A stretch of 19,024 nt of DNA from Emcibacteraceae bacterium. Lineage in GTDB: Bacteria; Pseudomonadota; Alphaproteobacteria; Sphingomonadales; Emcibacteraceae. Below the pieces are notes generated by a model, which worked only from the letters and a program-made list of their open reading frames with translations, was not told where the DNA came from and made no database searches. Position 1 is the stretch's first letter, and every line of letters starts with the position of its first letter. This document shows positions 1-7,220 of this stretch, piece by piece. A program made the position numbers and the translations under genes. Location: contig JAESUD010000347.1 of NCBI GenBank assembly GCA_016763335.1, forward strand, positions 1 through 19,024. The letters run 5' to 3'.

Positions 1-123
1 AATGATTGTAAAACAGCAACATCTTCTTGTGCAGGAACATCAAAAATGGATCGTCAACCTGATGCTTTCTTAATGGTACCTGCTGGCACATGTGCAAAAC
101 TTGCTGGTGGTACTACTAAATAA
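1..123 (+). CDS. bufA: Bufferin-type precursor (DUF2282), C-terminal fragment
   Basis: Only the last 40 codons lie in the window; the start and signal peptide are off the left edge. The fragment opens with NDCK, then has SCAG near residue 10, ends its core with [11 protein letters not shown] and stops at TAA. Spaced cysteines in NDC, SCAG and GTC contexts are the hallmark of DUF2282 proteins, which are exported precursors of the bufferin family of ribosomally made, modified copper-binding peptides. Three cysteines are visible at fragment positions 3, 10 and 31; the family normally has a fourth further upstream. The following genes are the expected modification partners (DUF692 and DUF2063 types) and a DoxX protein, which strongly supports the call. 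In the family, central cysteines are converted to thiooxazole groups that chelate copper in the periplasm; that chemistry is inferred here from homology. Confidence 0.85.
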   Translation, partial: NDCKTATSSCAGTSKMDRQPDAFLMVPAGTCAKLAGGTTK

Positions 124-148
124 TATAATTATTAAAGAGTTTAAGTCG

Positions 149-1033
149 ATGACAAAAAATGCTTCCCTTCATGTTTTCGACTGCGAACCAATCCCGGCGA
201 TAGCCGGGATTGGTTTAAAGCCGGAGCATTTCGAAAATATTTTTGAAGATAAACCAAAACCATTATGGTTTGAAGTTCATACGGAAAATTATATGTCAGA
301 TGGTGGACCTAGCCATCAATATCTGGAAGCTATCCGCAAAGATTACGCCCTTTCTTTCCATGGTGTTAGTTTATCCATTGGCAGTGCCGGACCGCTTAAT
401 AAAAATATACTCAAACGCACAAAAAAACTAATTGATAGATATCAGCCGGGCTTAATCTCTGAACATTTATCATGGAGCGCCCATGATAATACTTATTTCA
501 ATGACCTATTACCCCTGCCCTATACCGAAGAAACATTAACGCTCGTGATAGATCATGTTGATGAAACACAAAATTTTTTAGGCCGTCAAATTTCAATTGA
601 AAACCCATCCACTTACTTGCAGTTTATCGACAGCAAAATTCCTGAATATGAATTTTTAACACAAGTAGCAAAAATTACAGGATGCGGGCTTTTAATCGAT
701 GTAAACAACCTTTACGTCAATGTTCGCAATCATGGAATTAATGCCACAGAATGGTTGGTAAATATACCAGCAGAATTCGTTCAGGAAATTCATTTGGCAG
801 GGCATCATGTCAATGTAATAGAGGATCAAGAGATTCTTATAGATGACCACGGCTCCAACGTATGTGAAGACGTCTGGGAATTATATGAATTTGCCCTCAA
901 AGTTTTTGGCCCAAAACCAAGTCTCATCGAATGGGACACCCGTATTCCGTCCCTAGATGTATTGCGTTTAGAAGCAAGCATAGCCAATCGTTATCTTACC
1001 ACGCATAAAGTTAAGGAAGCCATCAATGCCTAG
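149..1033 (+). CDS. bufB: DUF692 multinuclear iron peptide maturase (BufB/MbnB-like)
   Basis: A 294-residue protein of the DUF692 family, TIM-barrel enzymes with a multinuclear iron site that oxidise cysteines of peptide precursors; MbnB of methanobactin synthesis is the best known member. Visible conserved stretches are EVHTENYM (42-49), FHGVSLSIGS (70-79), SEHLSW (104-109), ISIENPSTY (148-156), LIDVNNLYVN (182-191), EIHLAGHH (213-220), DDHG (232-235) and EWDTRIPSL (261-269); their His, Glu, Asp and Asn residues fit the metal ligands of the family. The ATG at 149 is preferred over an in-frame ATG at 92 because the latter lies inside the precursor gene, whereas 149 has an AAAGAG ribosome site and follows the precursor stop by 25 bases. 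The next gene overlaps its end by 8 bases, implying translational coupling. The substrate should be the upstream precursor. Confidence 0.92.
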   Translation: MTKNASLHVFDCEPIPAIAGIGLKPEHFENIFEDKPKPLWFEVHTENYMSDGGPSHQYLEAIRKDYALSFHGVSLSIGSAGPLNKNILKRTKKLIDRYQPGLISEHLSWSAHDNTYFNDLLPLPYTEETLTLVIDHVDETQNFLGRQISIENPSTYLQFIDSKIPEYEFLTQVAKITGCGLLIDVNNLYVNVRNHGINATEWLVNIPAEFVQEIHLAGHHVNVIEDQEILIDDHGSNVCEDVWELYEFALKVFGPKPSLIEWDTRIPSLDVLRLEASIANRYLTTHKVKEAINA

Positions 1034-1793
1034 TCTGTCTCATTATCAATCAGCAATATTTGATGCGCATTTTAACGATTACAGTGCAGATGCCATTAAA
1101 TTAATTGTGCCTTATGGCCTTTCTGGAAGCCAACGCTTAAATATTTACCGTAACAATACATTTATTACCTTAACCGAAGCCCTCTCAACGACATACCCAG
1201 TAATAAATAAATTGGTCGGTGATGATTTTTTTAATTTCATGGCCCAAGAATTTATTAATAAAAACCCACCCGTCCAAGGTCCATTATTTGAATATGGGCA
1301 AGGTTTTGCAAATTTCCTTAACCATTTCAAACCCGTTGCCTCTCTCCCTTATATTGCAGATATAGCTTATTTGGAATGGGCCATAAATTTTGCATATCAT
1401 GCCAGTGATGCCGTCCCGCTCAAAGTGCAGGATTTATCGCCTTTCGCAGATAACGAAATTGGTAAGTTACGCCTAGAAATTCATCCGACATGTCGGATCG
1501 TCACTTCAGAGTTTCCCATTGATCAAATTTGGCACGGAAACCAACCCGGCGGCAAACTCGATGATATTGATTTAAGCCATTTTGCCGATATTTTAATTAT
1601 CCGCCCCGAACAGACGGTCGAAGTTAATACAATAAATTCCGGCTATGTATGTTTCTTAAAATCCCTAATTCTCGGGCAAAACATTGAAGAAGCTTTCACT
1701 GTTGCCTCTGCCCTTAATCCCCAACTTGATCCAGCAAAATCCATAACTGATTTATTAGCGATGGGCGCCTTTGCTGCCATAAAAATCGAATAA
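1026..1793 (+). CDS. bufC: DUF2063-type partner of the DUF692 maturase (BufC/HvfC-like)
   Basis: A 255-residue protein whose first 90 or so residues have the DUF2063 pattern (LIVPYGLSGSQRLNIYRNN, TEALSTTYPVINKLVGDDFF, FINKNPP, YGQGFANFL). Proteins of this type accompany DUF692 enzymes and bring the peptide precursor to the maturase, as MbnC does for MbnB. The C-terminal part (about 110-255) is the more divergent second domain common in BufC/HvfC proteins. Its ATG lies inside the last codons of the DUF692 gene (8-base overlap), so the two are probably made in fixed ratio. No signal peptide is seen, which fits a cytosolic complex acting before export of the precursor. Confidence 0.88.
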   Translation: MPSLSHYQSAIFDAHFNDYSADAIKLIVPYGLSGSQRLNIYRNNTFITLTEALSTTYPVINKLVGDDFFNFMAQEFINKNPPVQGPLFEYGQGFANFLNHFKPVASLPYIADIAYLEWAINFAYHASDAVPLKVQDLSPFADNEIGKLRLEIHPTCRIVTSEFPIDQIWHGNQPGGKLDDIDLSHFADILIIRPEQTVEVNTINSGYVCFLKSLILGQNIEEAFTVASALNPQLDPAKSITDLLAMGAFAAIKIE

Positions 1794-1817
1794 CCGTAAT
1801 TTTCAAAGGAAGAACCA

Positions 1818-2264
1818 ATGAATATCAAAAGCATAAATAATGCCGTTTGGGCTAAGTTTTCAGAAATACCCGACTGGGCTATGTCATTACTCGCCAGACT
1901 TTCTGTGGCCGGAATATTCTGGCGCTCGGGCCAGACAAAAGTGGTCGGATGGGAAATCAGTGATTTTACTTTTATGTTGTTTGAAACAGAATATGCCCTT
2001 CCCCTTATTCCTTTTAAAACCGCTACCTATATGGCCACATTCGCTGAACATTTCTTTCCGCTCTTGTTGGTCATCGGTCTGGCAACGCGTTTAAGTGCCG
2101 GTGCGCTTCTTATCATGACACTGGTCATTCAATTATTTGTATACCCAGCAAGCTGGCCTGATCATGCAATTTGGGCTGTGGCGATGCTATTTATAATGTC
2201 ACGCGGACCAGGTGGTTTATCAATAGACTATTTTATAAAAACAAAAATTTGCGATTGTAAATAG
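1818..2264 (+). CDS. bufD: DoxX family membrane protein of the bufferin operon
   Basis: A 148-residue integral membrane protein with about four hydrophobic segments (roughly 21-38, 63-82, 88-107 and 115-131). FWRSGQTK near residue 33 and the ATFAEHFFPLLLVIGLATRL stretch around 71-90 are typical of DoxX/HvfX proteins. The start is well supported by an AAAGGA site at 1805-1810, 24 bases after the DUF2063 gene. DoxX proteins are regular fourth members of bufferin operons, but their biochemical role (redox or export help has been proposed) is not settled. A strong terminator follows directly, so this is the last gene of the operon. Confidence 0.85.
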   Translation: MNIKSINNAVWAKFSEIPDWAMSLLARLSVAGIFWRSGQTKVVGWEISDFTFMLFETEYALPLIPFKTATYMATFAEHFFPLLLVIGLATRLSAGALLIMTLVIQLFVYPASWPDHAIWAVAMLFIMSRGPGGLSIDYFIKTKICDCK

Positions 2265-2271
2265 ATTAAAA

Positions 2272-2303
2272 AAATCCCCTAACTCATTAAAGTTAGGGGA
2301 TTT
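2272..2303. terminator. Bidirectional intrinsic terminator between bufD and the GNAT gene
   Basis: A perfect 12-bp stem, AAATCCCCTAAC (2272-2283) with GTTAGGGGATTT (2292-2303), encloses an 8-base loop. On the - strand the stem runs into seven Ts; on the + strand it is followed by TATTATTAAGGGTTTTTT. It sits between the convergent bufD stop (2264) and the GNAT gene stop (2308) and can end both transcripts. Confidence 0.9.
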
Positions 2304-2307
2304 ATTA

Positions 2308-3249
2308 TTAAGGGTTTTTTAGAAAGAATTTTTTAAGTTTTTCCTTAATTCCTACTTTATCTAAGAAATTGGTAAAAATATCAAAACTGGATTGCAATGA
2401 ATAATGTAAATATATCCAAAGTTTATTTTTGAAGGTGCTTTTTAAGACAACATAGTTTCCGCACTTTTCCGACCCTGTTGAAAATAAATCCTTAACAGGC
2501 GACTCTCCTTCAAAGAAATGCATATAATCAGCATCCTCATCAGTAAATATCTGCTCCAATGACAACACGAATAATACAGTACCGACCGAATATTTCCCCA
2601 TTTCGGGCAAATACCCCAAATGGGAATATGAAAAAATCTTATTATTTAAAGGATAATATAAATAACTGATCGGCTTTCCCTCTAAAAATAATAGATAACC
2701 GCGAACACTATTATTCATAGCTTGTTTTTTAATTAACTCTATAAATTCTGGTGTATCAGGCAGCCCAATATTAAATTCTTTTTCTTGATAAGTTTCCTTC
2801 GACACACTTCTTGCCAAATGATAAAATTCCATAATTTCATCAGGATCTTTATACATTTTCCAATCAATTTCACCATTTGATAATTTTTCAAATTTTCGAA
2901 TTTTACGCTTTAACGTTGATCTAGATTTAGAAGAGAATGCCGCTAAGTAACTTTCAAAGCCAGATGAAAAATCTACATAAAGCTCAGTATATGTACTGAT
3001 TAAATATTTAAGAAAGCCATTCTCATTGATTATTTTTTTCACAGAATTTTTCATAGGTATAGATGGAGGGAATAATCCGTCAACAAGTTCCTGATCAAAA
3101 AAATCCTCCGGTTTTTTTAACCTCAGATCATCTATTGTATGAAATGATGTATGGCCATAATATCTCTTTAGATGAAAAATTTTATCAAAGACTGTTTTGC
3201 CAGCGAGTGTACATTTCAATGAATAATCTTTAATTTTAAAATAACTCAT
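2308..3249 (-). CDS. GNAT acyltransferase, BioF2/FemAB-like (Acetyltransf_6 type)
   Basis: A 313-residue protein. Residues about 100-270 look like the BioF2-like/Acetyltransf_6 GNAT domain found in FemAB- and CelD-type proteins: the basic SKSRSTLKRKIRKFEK segment (107-122), RGYLLFLEGKPISYLYYPL, then SVGTVLFVLSLEQIF and the DADYMHFFEGES motif. Such enzymes transfer acyl or aminoacyl groups onto cell-envelope precursors, polysaccharides or small molecules; the substrate here is unknown. No signal peptide or membrane span is seen. The ATG at 3249 has an AAGGGG site about 10 bases upstream. It lies 3' of the asparagine-synthetase-like gene on the same strand but with 228 bases between them and its own promoter-like region. 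Its base composition is visibly more AT-rich than the housekeeping genes to the right, consistent with acquired or fast-evolving DNA. Confidence 0.7.
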   Translation of the reverse strand: MSYFKIKDYSLKCTLAGKTVFDKIFHLKRYYGHTSFHTIDDLRLKKPEDFFDQELVDGLFPPSIPMKNSVKKIINENGFLKYLISTYTELYVDFSSGFESYLAAFSSKSRSTLKRKIRKFEKLSNGEIDWKMYKDPDEIMEFYHLARSVSKETYQEKEFNIGLPDTPEFIELIKKQAMNNSVRGYLLFLEGKPISYLYYPLNNKIFSYSHLGYLPEMGKYSVGTVLFVLSLEQIFTDEDADYMHFFEGESPVKDLFSTGSEKCGNYVVLKSTFKNKLWIYLHYSLQSSFDIFTNFLDKVGIKEKLKKFFLKNP

Positions 3250-3313
3250 TATAAAACATACCCCTTCAAATATTAATACTCGTTATTATTACCAAAAATT
3301 TTATAATTTAAAC

Positions 3314-3353
3314 AGTATAAAATTGAGTTAATATTTTGATCTAATATTATTAA
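3314..3353 (-). promoter_or_regulatory. Candidate promoter with 18-bp repeat upstream of the GNAT gene
   Basis: Read on the - strand, TTAATAATATTAGATCAA (3353-3336) is followed after 16 bases by TATACT (3319-3314), a five-of-six match to the -10 consensus, about 64 bases before the ATG. The identical 18-mer lies in the same arrangement upstream of the asparagine-synthetase-like gene. The 18-mer has weak dyad symmetry (TTAAT...ATCAA) and no consensus -35, so it could be an activator site or an unusual -35 region. The promoter call is inference; the repeat and spacing are seen directly. Confidence 0.5.
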
Positions 3354-3365
3354 TGTTACAGAATT

Positions 3366-3385
3366 AAACTTCTTCGCGGAAGTTT
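3366..3385 (-). terminator. Hairpin downstream of the asparagine-synthetase-like gene, weak terminator candidate
   Basis: AAACTTC (3366-3372) pairs with GAAGTTT (3379-3385) around a six-base loop, and the stem can extend through AATT arms past a two-base bulge. It lies about 90 bases beyond the stop of the asparagine-synthetase-like gene and just ahead of the candidate GNAT promoter. The T tract on the - strand is poor (TTTAATT), so termination would be partial. The rest of the 3250-3477 gap is very AT-rich and shows no credible gene. Confidence 0.4.
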
Positions 3386-3477
3386 TGAATTGACCTTTAA
3401 AGAATTTAAAAACTGAACTTAATTATTATAATAAGCTTAATTTAATAACAGTTTTCAAGATAAAAACTTTTGTATTT

Positions 3478-5304
3478 TCAATCTGAATAATCTTTATCTT
3501 CCAAAAATTGGTTACGAACGGTTTCCAATGGATCATTTCTATCAAACAATCTACCCCACACTTCAATCCCCATTAAATACATCATGTCTCGTTGCCCTGC
3601 ACTTCTTTTTAACCAACCAGAAAACGCCTCTGAACTCAGATTGAAGTTTTCCTGAACCCATGAATCTTTAATCCACTTCTCTGGCATATCGCCAATCCAA
3701 GCTCCTCCAGGAATACCAAAACCACATTTAGGTCGGTATATAATCTCTGATGGTAGTAACTTAGCCGCTAATCTTTTCAATATCCATTTTGGAGCTGGTC
3801 TGCCATTAAGTCCTAACCTTATTTTATGTTTTATAGGAATATTTTGAGCAAAATGAAAGAATTTTTCATTCATAAAAGGAAGTATAACGGAGGTATCGGC
3901 AACTGTTGACATTGCATTAATTCGAAGCATGAGAGGAAGCAAATAATCATATAACTCCCTCAGCGCCAACATACTAACCTCTCTCGCATATTTGTTATCT
4001 ACATGTGCCAGTGTTTTCATTAATCGGTCTGACAGTTCATCGAATTCCATCATTCTCGCCCCTAACATGATGTCCAATCCGTATCTATCCATGGCCGTTC
4101 TTTGCGACATACCTAACCAATTTAATTTATTGCGAATAGAAGGGATCACTTTTCCTGCAATAGCACCACCAAAAGGAAAGTATTCGCTTAATAAGTATGC
4201 AACCATACTAAATTTAAACAAGGGCGTTGATCCATAGAAAAGAGCGTCGGCTCCCTCACCATCAAGCACGAGCCTATCTTTCTTCAAATAACCTTGAGCA
4301 GCTAGATATTGAAGAGCAATACCATTTTCCACAATAGGTGGCGTGCCTAAGTTATAGACGCCATCCACAAAATAATTAGTAAACTCAGATTTTCCAAACT
4401 TACAAATTGATAACTCAATATTTAGATGATCAGCAGCTCGACGTGCATATTCAACTTCAGAATCCCCTTCAACATCAACTGTAACAGCATATACTTTCGC
4501 ATGTCTCGAACATATTGCCGCTATAGTACTAGAATCCACTCCTCCACTTAAAAGTATACTTGCTTCATTTGCACCTGCCAAAGATTCCTGCACGGCTATA
4601 TCTAGTCTGGTTTCTATTTCATTTTCAATTTCCAGAACTGACTTACTTTTTAACTTTTCATGTAAGTTTTTGTCAACCATCGAAGCCGCATCAAAATAAC
4701 GGCTAGATTTAATCTCAAAATTCCGAAGATTAACATCCAGAGTTTTACTTGCACTGAGCACATTAATATTTTCAAACAAAGTAAAGGGCGGTAAAGGAAT
4801 TCCTAAATGGCACCATTCAATCACGCCTTCCCGGCGAACTTTCCTTTCTTTGGCCATCATTAAAACCAGGTCAAGACGATCACTAAAGCAAAAAAAATCA
4901 TCAAAAACTGAATAATAAATAGAATTAATTCCGCATCTATCAACTAGCAACATCAAATGATCGTCAGAACCAAAATGCTTAACAGCGGCTAATGAACCCG
5001 CGAGAAGCGGAGTATCTAATGTACTACCTTGAAGATCGAGCCTATCCATAAACTCATTTAAAACACTACCATTATTTTTATTTGAATTTAAGTTAACAGT
5101 AGGTAAGTAACCGCTATAGCCATATTTATTTTTAGCATCACCAGAAATATTAGGAGCGGATAAAATGATTTTTTTTGTACTATGAATATTTGTGGGATGA
5201 TCAATATTTTGATTGTCGCAGTATTTATATAATATATCTATTGCCAATGAAGCATTTTGATCAGATATATCTACAGATGCAATGCCAAAAATTGGCTTTT
5301 TCAT
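3478..5304 (-). CDS. Asparagine-synthetase-like ATP-dependent amide-forming enzyme lacking the glutaminase cysteine
   Basis: A 608-residue protein. Residues about 97-200 resemble a decayed glutaminase (GATase_7) fold with VDRCGINSIYYS at 121-132, and residues about 225-590 are the Asn_synthase domain with the PP-loop ATP motif SGGVDSS (253-259) and DGEGADALF (348-356). Normal AsnB starts Met-Cys, the Cys being the glutaminase nucleophile; this protein starts MKKPIFG and carries about 90 extra N-terminal residues, so glutamine hydrolysis is unlikely. The synthetase motifs are intact. Related cysteine-free enzymes include lasso-peptide cyclases and beta-lactam synthetases, which join an internal amine to an adenylated acid, and polysaccharide-locus amidotransferases. 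The substrate cannot be read from the sequence. GGGGAG lies five bases before the ATG. The nearby GNAT gene shares its upstream repeat and may act in the same pathway. Confidence 0.75.
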   Translation of the reverse strand: MKKPIFGIASVDISDQNASLAIDILYKYCDNQNIDHPTNIHSTKKIILSAPNISGDAKNKYGYSGYLPTVNLNSNKNNGSVLNEFMDRLDLQGSTLDTPLLAGSLAAVKHFGSDDHLMLLVDRCGINSIYYSVFDDFFCFSDRLDLVLMMAKERKVRREGVIEWCHLGIPLPPFTLFENINVLSASKTLDVNLRNFEIKSSRYFDAASMVDKNLHEKLKSKSVLEIENEIETRLDIAVQESLAGANEASILLSGGVDSSTIAAICSRHAKVYAVTVDVEGDSEVEYARRAADHLNIELSICKFGKSEFTNYFVDGVYNLGTPPIVENGIALQYLAAQGYLKKDRLVLDGEGADALFYGSTPLFKFSMVAYLLSEYFPFGGAIAGKVIPSIRNKLNWLGMSQRTAMDRYGLDIMLGARMMEFDELSDRLMKTLAHVDNKYAREVSMLALRELYDYLLPLMLRINAMSTVADTSVILPFMNEKFFHFAQNIPIKHKIRLGLNGRPAPKWILKRLAAKLLPSEIIYRPKCGFGIPGGAWIGDMPEKWIKDSWVQENFNLSSEAFSGWLKRSAGQRDMMYLMGIEVWGRLFDRNDPLETVRNQFLEDKDYSD

Positions 5305-5522
5305 ATTTACTCCCCATTTTTTTATAACCTACCAATGTGTCTAATCTCCTAAGTAGTTGCAAATTTATTACAATCATACCTAAATGTTTATTTTATGGGA
5401 AGTTTCTTTTATTTTACATTTAATTACAAGTCACGAAATGCACAAGGAAATTAATATTATGGCACCAGAATTTAAACACACGCCTTCATTTATTTATGTT
5501 CCTTATTCTGTTTGCCAAAAAA

Positions 5523-5563
5523 GTTATATTTTAATCTATATGAAATTGATCTAATATTATTAA
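5523..5563 (-). promoter_or_regulatory. Candidate promoter with 18-bp repeat upstream of the asparagine-synthetase-like gene
   Basis: On the - strand the 18-mer TTAATAATATTAGATCAA (5563-5546) is followed after 17 bases by TATAAC (5528-5523), a five-of-six match to the -10 consensus. This repeats the layout found before the GNAT gene at 3314-3353. A start near 5516 would leave an untranslated leader of about 210 bases before the ATG at 5304. The repeat also lies 14 bases beyond the encoded CCA end of the tRNA-Pro gene, so readthrough from the tRNA is possible as well. Confidence 0.5.
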
Positions 5564-5577
5564 GTCTTTGATATTAC

Positions 5578-5654
<77 letters not shown>

Positions 5655-5660
5655 TTAACT

Positions 5661-5689
5661 TTGACCATATAATATTGGCGCAATATAGC
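5661..5689 (+). promoter_or_regulatory. Candidate sigma-70-type promoter for the secreted protein gene
   Basis: TTGACC (5661-5666) and TATAGC (5684-5689) are separated by 17 bases and would start transcription near 5696, about 80 bases before the ATG at 5779. The same short stretch must also hold the promoter of the divergent tRNA-Pro gene. The -10 match is moderate. Confidence 0.4.
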
Positions 5690-5778
5690 GGCAGTTTATC
5701 ATCCCTGCAACAGACCAATTGATCTTTTGTTAAAAAATTCATACGATGTTTAAATGTTGTCTCGTTCAGGAAAATAAA

Positions 5779-6273
5779 ATGTTCAAAAAAATATCACTCT
5801 TCGTCCTCATCTGTATGTCTTCAAACGCTAATGCGCAGAATTTAGAAGAATTTACCGTTAAAAATATCCATTTCCATATGGGAGTAATCGCGGCCTTTGC
5901 CGAAGTGGTCAATATGGACGTAAAACAAATAGGCCTTAGCGAAATGTTTTCAGCCGATGAAGCAAGCAAATGGGAACCTGTGGTCAAACATATCGCAGAA
6001 CGAAATGATGTGCTCTATTACCGTGAGAGTGATTTTCTTGTTACAGATTTATTCGCTCCTTCCCGAACAGCGGGTAAGACACTTTTTATAATTTATAAAG
6101 GTGATACGCTTGAAAAATATAATGCCTTAAAAGCGAGAAAAGCTGGGCTTATTACATCAAATAAATATAACAAAGATGCCAGACGTGAAATTGCCACCGG
6201 GTTTGGTAAACTGCTTGATTATTCAGATAATGTTATTAACGGGTTAATTGCTTCTAACGGTATTAAAAATTAA
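5779..6273 (+). CDS. Small secreted protein of unknown function
   Basis: A 164-residue protein starting MFKKISLFVLICMSSNANAQ, a typical Sec signal peptide with an AxA-type cleavage site (ANA before QN), so the product is probably periplasmic. An in-frame ATG at 5746 is rejected as start because it would add 11 residues before the signal peptide; the ATG at 5779 has AGGAAA six bases upstream. The mature part is mixed polar sequence with no cysteine, metal-binding motif, repeat or membrane span that I can assign; DLFAPSRTAGKTLFIIYKGD (about residues 93-112) is its most distinctive stretch. It is monocistronic on the + strand and converges on the lipid kinase gene with an 11-base gap. I do not recognise the family. 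Confidence 0.75.
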   Translation: MFKKISLFVLICMSSNANAQNLEEFTVKNIHFHMGVIAAFAEVVNMDVKQIGLSEMFSADEASKWEPVVKHIAERNDVLYYRESDFLVTDLFAPSRTAGKTLFIIYKGDTLEKYNALKARKAGLITSNKYNKDARREIATGFGKLLDYSDNVINGLIASNGIKN

Positions 6274-6284
6274 TTTTAATTGCA

Positions 6285-7181
6285 TTATCCTATTGGATAA
6301 AGAAGATTTAGACTTTCATCCGAAATAGACACCTTTCCCGGTAAAGTACCATAGCTATCACCGTCAGTCTGAATTGGCTCGCACATTTCATTGCTTTCAA
6401 TATATAAGGATCTAGTCTCTATTATTTCAATGGACCTTGAAAAAGGGTATTTCTGCATAACCATTAAAAATGCATATTTCAAAGCACTTAAACGCCCTTT
6501 TTTCTTTGCCAATAAGACAAACATCGTTTCATCGGATAGGCTTGCATCAGGGGCACATATATAATGACCTCCATATAACTTTCCATTGCAGACAATAACA
6601 TTCGAAGCCTGATAGACTTTATTATCAATAGTGACTTTATATAAAGTGTTACCATTTTTTATAACTGAAGCTAAGTATGATATTATATAAGCCGCTCTTC
6701 CAAAATATTTTTTGAGAGTTTTACTCACATTTTGCACTGACTTTGCATCATGCCCAACACTCAGCATTAAAGAATAATAATGGTCATTTATTTTACCCAG
6801 CCAGCATTCTTTAACAATACCATCCATAAGATATTTCACGATAGAATTTATATCTGTTTTCAGCTTAATTTCGAGTGCAAGAACATTAACCGTCCCGAGT
6901 GGAATGATGGCAAGCGGTATTTTATATGGGCATAGACCATTTATAACTTCGTTTATTGTACCATCACCGCCAGCTGCAACGATCATATCATAATGACTTG
7001 TTACATTATCACGAGCAGCCCTCGTTGCATGACCTTCCGATTTCGTTTCAACAATATCAAGGGATAATCCGTTTGCCTTAAGTTTTGCAACAATAGCTTG
7101 GAATTTACTAACCTGCCTCCTACCCGCTGTAGGATTGAAAATAATTAAAAGTTTTTTTCCATCTTGATCATTCATTGGCAT
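6285..7181 (-). CDS. YegS/DagK-type lipid kinase
   Basis: A 298-residue protein of the diacylglycerol kinase catalytic family, which phosphorylates lipid alcohols such as diacylglycerol or sphingoid/undecaprenyl-type lipids with ATP at the inner membrane face. Conserved elements are LLIIFNPTAGRR near the N-terminus, GGDGTINEVINGL (about 71-83) with the nucleotide-binding GGDGT, and IPLGTVNVLALE (about 93-104), the counterpart of the GTxNDxA motif; its usual Asp is Val here, as in several related subfamilies. A C-terminal beta-rich part ends in SDESLNLLYPIG. GTG at 7184 and ATGs at 7181 and 7175 are all possible starts; the ATG at 7181 is chosen. The lipid substrate cannot be assigned. The gene follows merR on the same strand by about 40 bases and may be cotranscribed. 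Confidence 0.85.
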   Translation of the reverse strand: MPMNDQDGKKLLIIFNPTAGRRQVSKFQAIVAKLKANGLSLDIVETKSEGHATRAARDNVTSHYDMIVAAGGDGTINEVINGLCPYKIPLAIIPLGTVNVLALEIKLKTDINSIVKYLMDGIVKECWLGKINDHYYSLMLSVGHDAKSVQNVSKTLKKYFGRAAYIISYLASVIKNGNTLYKVTIDNKVYQASNVIVCNGKLYGGHYICAPDASLSDETMFVLLAKKKGRLSALKYAFLMVMQKYPFSRSIEIIETRSLYIESNEMCEPIQTDGDSYGTLPGKVSISDESLNLLYPIG

Positions 7182-7220
7182 CACTTTACTTCATTTCCAA
7201 ATAATGAAGACTAGGAAAAG

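Noticed and set aside
92..148. Longer start for the DUF692 gene at ATG 92
   Set aside because: It lies inside the precursor gene in another frame, has no ribosome site, and adds a segment not expected before the DUF692 fold; the ATG at 149 fits better.
1..2264. Methanobactin gene cluster
   Set aside because: The precursor fragment is of DUF2282 type, and the fourth gene is DoxX; this matches bufferin, not methanobactin, although the maturase family is shared.
3423..3434. Perfect 12-bp palindrome TTATTATAATAA
   Set aside because: It consists only of A and T in a very AT-rich gap, so it can arise by chance, and it is not repeated near the other promoter.
3478..5304. Lasso peptide gene cluster
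   Set aside because: Only a cyclase-like gene is seen; no leader peptidase, RRE protein or lasso-type precursor is present, so the name is not supported.
3336..5563. The 18-bp direct repeats as attachment sites of an integrated element
   Set aside because: They do not copy any tRNA sequence, no integrase is present, and both copies sit at matching promoter positions, which the regulatory reading explains better.
6285..6300. Hairpin TTATCC-TATT-GGATAA between the secreted protein and lipid kinase genes
   Set aside because: It overlaps the last codons of the lipid kinase gene, is short and has no T tract; not convincing as a terminator.
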